Source: Candidatus Bathyarchaeota archaeon (GTDB lineage Archaea > Thermoproteota > Bathyarchaeia > TCS64). Taken from it: DNA of 8,117 nt. The notes below the pieces were generated by a model. That model made no database searches. It saw nothing but the letters and a program-made list of their open reading frames with translations, and had not been told where the DNA came from. This document shows, piece by piece, positions 6,033 through 8,117 of the stretch; positions within the stretch are counted from its first letter, which is position 1; every line of letters starts with the position of its first letter. The translations under genes and the position numbers were made by a program. Location: the NCBI GenBank assembly GCA_013329615.1, contig DUKA01000079.1:5649-13765 (forward strand). Direction: 5' to 3'.

Positions 6033-6999
6033 GACCAGTGAGTATCTCCCTGAGCATCGCCACCGTCAGGTTCCCCCCGCTTAGGACCAAACCAACCTTC
6101 TTACCGGCGAGCTCATCACGCATCTTGACCGCCGCAGCTAGGGGAGCCGCACCGGCGCCCTCCGCGATGGTGTGCGCCTTCTCGACGTAGAGGCGTATCG
6201 CAGCCCGTATCTCCTCCTCGGAGACGAGCACGAACTCGTCGACGAGCCTGTGGATTATCTTGACGGGCAACTCGAAGCTCTGCCGCACGGCGAGGCCGTC
6301 CGCCATCGTGTCCGCGGAGTCGCTGTACTCCACGACGCCGCTCCTCCAACTCTTGGAGAGGCTCGGAGCCGCCTCGGGTTGGACCGCGACGACGCGGGTC
6401 CCGGGGTTCACCGCCTTGTAGACGGTGGCGACGCCGCTGCTCAGCGTCCCCGCCCCAGCCGCGACGATGACGACGTCCAGTCCGGGTTGATCCTCAACCA
6501 TCTCCAGGGCGAGGGTGCCGACGCCCGCTATTAGGTCGGGCTCGTTCGCGGTGTGGACGTAGCGGAGCCCACGCTCTTTTGCGAGATCGACCGCGAGAAG
6601 CCGGGCGGAGCTGAAGTCGCCGTCCCCCTCGACGATGTCGGCGCCGAGTGCGCGCATCGCCGCCACCTTATCCGGGTTGGCGCCCTTCTGGACACAGATC
6701 GTCGCCTTCGCCCCGAAGAGGCGCGAAGCGTAGGCGATACTCTGCCCGTGATTTCCCGTCGAGGCCGTGATCACGCCCATCGCGCGATCCTTGGCACACA
6801 TGCGGCTGAGCAGGTTGATGCCCCCACGCACCTTGAAGGCGCCGATCGGCTGGTGGTTCTCATGCTTCACCCAGACCTCACAGCCGAGCAGGCTTGAGAG
6901 CCCGTGGTAATAGGTCAACGGCGTCTTTAGCAGGTAGGGTCGGATGCGTTCACGCGCCGCGACGACGTCGAGGAGCGTAGGCGGAACAAGCTCAGCCAA
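6004..6999 (-). CDS. Threonine/serine dehydratase-like PLP enzyme (fold type II)
   Basis: A 331-residue PLP-dependent enzyme of the tryptophan-synthase-beta fold. The Schiff-base lysine is K56 in GAFKVRGG (53-60), the substrate loop is STGNHGQ (80-86), the phosphate-binding glycine loop reads AGAGTLSSG (181-189), and the cofactor-ring motif SGGN is at 307-310. There is no C-terminal ACT domain, so it resembles the short, catabolic or serine racemase-like dehydratases that turn threonine or serine into an oxo acid plus ammonia. The usual GGGG run of the phosphate loop is replaced by AGAG, and NHQP occupies the positions before the lysine motif; other amino or hydroxyamino acids are possible substrates. 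The start is a TTG at 6999 with a purine-rich AGGGGG about 9 bases upstream; it is less certain than the rest. The gene is divergent from the DUF169 gene. Confidence 0.87.
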   Translation of the reverse strand: MAELVPPTLLDVVAARERIRPYLLKTPLTYYHGLSSLLGCEVWVKHENHQPIGAFKVRGGINLLSRMCAKDRAMGVITASTGNHGQSIAYASRLFGAKATICVQKGANPDKVAAMRALGADIVEGDGDFSSARLLAVDLAKERGLRYVHTANEPDLIAGVGTLALEMVEDQPGLDVVIVAAGAGTLSSGVATVYKAVNPGTRVVAVQPEAAPSLSKSWRSGVVEYSDSADTMADGLAVRQSFELPVKIIHRLVDEFVLVSEEEIRAAIRLYVEKAHTIAEGAGAAPLAAAVKMRDELAGKKVGLVLSGGNLTVAMLREILTGPTFVACGSR

Positions 7000-7062
7000 G
7001 CGACGAAGCCCCCTGCGCCTTTTTAGTTCCTAGTCTCAAGTTTATTCCTGAGAAGTTCAACT

Positions 7063-7078
7063 GTTGAGTTTGCTCAAC
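7063..7078. repeat. Inverted repeat GTTGAG-TTTG-CTCAAC
   Basis: Six-base perfect arms (7063-7068 and 7073-7078) flank a 4-base centre. The left arm is also the right half of an overlapping palindrome TCAAC-T-GTTGA (7057-7067). The pair sits about 15 bases upstream of the minus-strand TATA-like box of the dehydratase gene, where an activator or repressor would bind. The function is inferred. Confidence 0.5.
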
Positions 7079-7080
7079 TA

Positions 7081-7139
7081 ATAAAGCAATACCCCATTCT
7101 TCACCCCTCCCTAGGGGAGGCGATAAAACGATACCCCAT
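7081..7139. repeat. Imperfect 17-base direct repeat ATAAA..C.ATACCCCAT
   Basis: Copies at 7081-7097 and 7123-7139 match at 15 of 17 positions, differing at positions 6 and 8. Their starts are 42 bases apart, close to four turns of the DNA helix, so two proteins bound to them would face the same side. A shorter relative, GCAATACCC, recurs at 7228-7236, just before the DUF169 start. The GC-rich hairpin CCTCCC-TAG-GGGAGG (7106-7120) lies between the copies. Confidence 0.5.
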
Positions 7140-7183
7140 CACGTTCAACTCCACGTGCGTGAAAGTGAGCCATGCGCCGCGCA

Positions 7184-7224
7184 TTTAAAACACTTTGCAC
7201 CTATTTTCTTGTAAAGGAATAAAT
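7184..7224 (+). promoter_or_regulatory. TATA-like boxes of the DUF169 gene
   Basis: Two candidates are visible. TTTAAAA (7184-7190) would start transcription near 7212 and give a leader of about 37 bases that includes the GTGAGG ribosome site (7238-7243), 5 bases before ATG 7249. AATAAAT (7218-7224) would start transcription at about 7247-7249 and give a leaderless mRNA. The presence of the ribosome site favours the first; both could be used. Confidence 0.5.
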
Positions 7225-7248
7225 CGTGCAATACCCTGTGAGGCTAGC

Positions 7249-8037
7249 ATGGACCGGAAGCAGCAGCACGAGTGGCTCGTGAGGACGCTTGGCCTGCAGA
7301 CGTCTCCCGTGGCGGTCAAGTACCTCAAGGATTGGAGCGAGGACGAGGAGTGGGAACTCGCCGACAAGGGCTACTACCGCCCCAAGGCGCCCCTTAACGT
7401 CTGCCAGTTCGTCGGACAGGCGCGCCACCACGGCAGGAAGGTCGTCGCAACCGCAGACGACCAGGTCTGCAACATCGGCGCACTCGTCACCGGCGCCTAC
7501 CCCTACGACGAGGGCATGGAGCACGGCGACATAGCCAAGAAGGACGGAGTCAGAAAGACCCTCGAGCTCTGCGAGGCCATGTTCCAGACGCTGCCACGCG
7601 TCCCCTTCGGCGAGGTCAAGGCGATAGCCTTCGCCCCCCTCGACAAGATGGAGCTCGAACCCGACCAGGTCATAGTATACGGGAACCCGCTACAGATGCT
7701 CAAGCTCATGCAGGGCTACGTCTACGCCGAGGAGCCGCGCTTCACAATCACATCCTGCGCCAAATACGGCGTCTGCGTCGAGGGCATGGCACAGGCATAC
7801 GTCACGGGCAAACCCGCCGTCGGCTTCCCCTGCCGCGGCGAACGCGTCTCAAGCATAGTGCAGGACCAGGAGCTATCCATAACCATCCCCTACGCGTCGC
7901 TACCGGCCGTCATCGAGGGCTTCGAGAAGACAAAGCATCTCCTCCCCAGCCCCATCCCATTCGGCGGCGTCGATCAGGAGCCCAACTTCCTCCCCGACTA
8001 CTACCTCACGCCACAGGCGAAGAAGCGCCGTGGTTAG
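7249..8037 (+). CDS. DUF169 family protein of unknown function
   Basis: A 262-residue soluble protein without signal peptide or membrane helix. It resembles the DUF169 family (uncharacterised, common in anaerobic archaea and bacteria) by the opening LGLQTSPVAVKYLKD (14-28), NVCQFVGQARHHG (50-62), the CNIGALVTGAYP segment (74-85), VIVYGNPLQMLKLMQGY (141-157), SCAKYGVCVEG (169-179) and FPCRGER (193-199). Six cysteines are present (52, 74, 108, 170, 176, 195); several sit in the most conserved-looking segments, so metal, iron-sulphur or thiol chemistry is possible but unproven. ATG 7249 is chosen over the in-frame ATG at 7195 because GTGAGG lies 5 bases before it and the family homology starts there. 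The extra 18 residues would overlap the promoter. It is divergent from the dehydratase gene and stands alone in the window. Confidence 0.83.
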   Translation: MDRKQQHEWLVRTLGLQTSPVAVKYLKDWSEDEEWELADKGYYRPKAPLNVCQFVGQARHHGRKVVATADDQVCNIGALVTGAYPYDEGMEHGDIAKKDGVRKTLELCEAMFQTLPRVPFGEVKAIAFAPLDKMELEPDQVIVYGNPLQMLKLMQGYVYAEEPRFTITSCAKYGVCVEGMAQAYVTGKPAVGFPCRGERVSSIVQDQELSITIPYASLPAVIEGFEKTKHLLPSPIPFGGVDQEPNFLPDYYLTPQAKKRRG

Positions 8038-8064
8038 AAAAATCCGGCTCAATTAAAGGGCTGA

Positions 8065-8117
8065 AGAGATCTCTCCTTAATTTATAAGTAAATTCTCGGC
8101 TCTGAACCGTCCTATTC
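8065..8117 (+). promoter_or_regulatory. Possible promoter of a gene beyond the window edge
   Basis: A 10-base palindrome AGAGATCTCT (8065-8074) is followed by the TATA-like TTTATAAG (8081-8088). A plus-strand transcript would start near 8110, close to the edge of the window, so the next gene cannot be seen. The box could also be read on the minus strand. No clear terminator for the DUF169 gene is visible in this tail. Confidence 0.35.

Larger units (their letters stand above)
7000..7248. promoter_or_regulatory. Divergent control region between dehydratase and DUF169 genes
   Basis: No coding sequence is supported in these 249 bases. The region holds TATA-like boxes facing both ways, an inverted repeat (7063-7078), an imperfect 17-base direct repeat (7081-7097 and 7123-7139) with a partial third copy at 7228-7236, an 8-base direct repeat GTTCAACT (7055-7062 and 7143-7150), and a GC-rich hairpin (7106-7120). 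For the dehydratase, GGAATAAAC read on the minus strand (7040-7048) is the best box. For the DUF169 gene see the separate entry. This is a dense set of likely protein-binding sites, but no specific regulator is known. Confidence 0.5.

Noticed and set aside
7106..7120. GC-rich hairpin as an intrinsic terminator
   Set aside because: No T-run follows it on either strand and no gene ends close by; both flanking genes start here instead.
7195..7248. 18-residue N-terminal extension of the DUF169 protein starting at ATG 7195
   Set aside because: The ATG lies only a few bases after the TTTAAAA box, before any likely transcription start, and the good ribosome site (7238-7243) points to ATG 7249.

Overview
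The window looks archaeal. Several genes have AT-rich TATA-like boxes about 25-28 bases before their start codon and little or no leader (for example before 2280 and 7249). GTG and TTG starts occur, Shine-Dalgarno-like GAGG/GGTGA/GTGAGG cores appear at other starts, and the DNA is GC-rich with frequent ATA and AGG codons. The gene types (a stand-alone DUF169 protein, a short HIT protein, a nickel/cobalt ECF-type transporter) fit an anaerobic archaeon, perhaps of the TACK group such as Bathyarchaeia. That placement is inference only. No rRNA, tRNA, CRISPR array, insertion sequence or phage gene was seen.

Layout: (1) 1-2222, plus strand, a tightly packed cobalt/nickel ECF transporter operon: the C-terminal end of a CbiM/NikM-type substrate-binding membrane protein (cut by the window edge), a PDGLE/NikN-like small membrane protein, a CbiQ/EcfT transmembrane coupling protein and a CbiO/EcfA ATPase. 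(2) 2280-3508, plus strand, an SDR-family NAD(P)-dependent reductase behind a leaderless-type promoter, then a HIT-family nucleotide-binding hydrolase. (3) 3519-4856, minus strand, a 12-helix MFS transporter followed by a 36-residue four-cysteine zinc-ribbon microprotein. (4) 4979-6032, plus strand and divergent from the MFS gene, an HxlR-type winged-helix regulator, then a nucleosidase-like protein of the MTA/SAH nucleosidase (PNP/UDP) superfamily. (5) 6004-6999, minus strand, a PLP fold-type II threonine/serine dehydratase-like enzyme whose 3' end overlaps the nucleosidase gene tail to tail by 29 bases. (6) 7249-8037, plus strand, a DUF169 protein, separated from the dehydratase by a 249-base divergent control region rich in repeats. 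(7) 8038-8117, a tail with a TATA-like box that may drive a gene beyond the edge.

How the genes may work together: the first four form one transport complex. The HxlR gene shares a 122-base divergent promoter region with the MFS gene, and an 8-base inverted repeat there overlaps both predicted core promoters, so the regulator probably controls both itself and the MFS/zinc-ribbon unit. The dehydratase and DUF169 genes share a second divergent control region with several direct and inverted repeats. No clearly new multi-gene system is visible. The most noteworthy items are the unlisted zinc-ribbon microprotein, the two repeat-bearing divergent regions, the divergent nucleosidase homologue next to the regulator, and the uncharacterised DUF169 protein.
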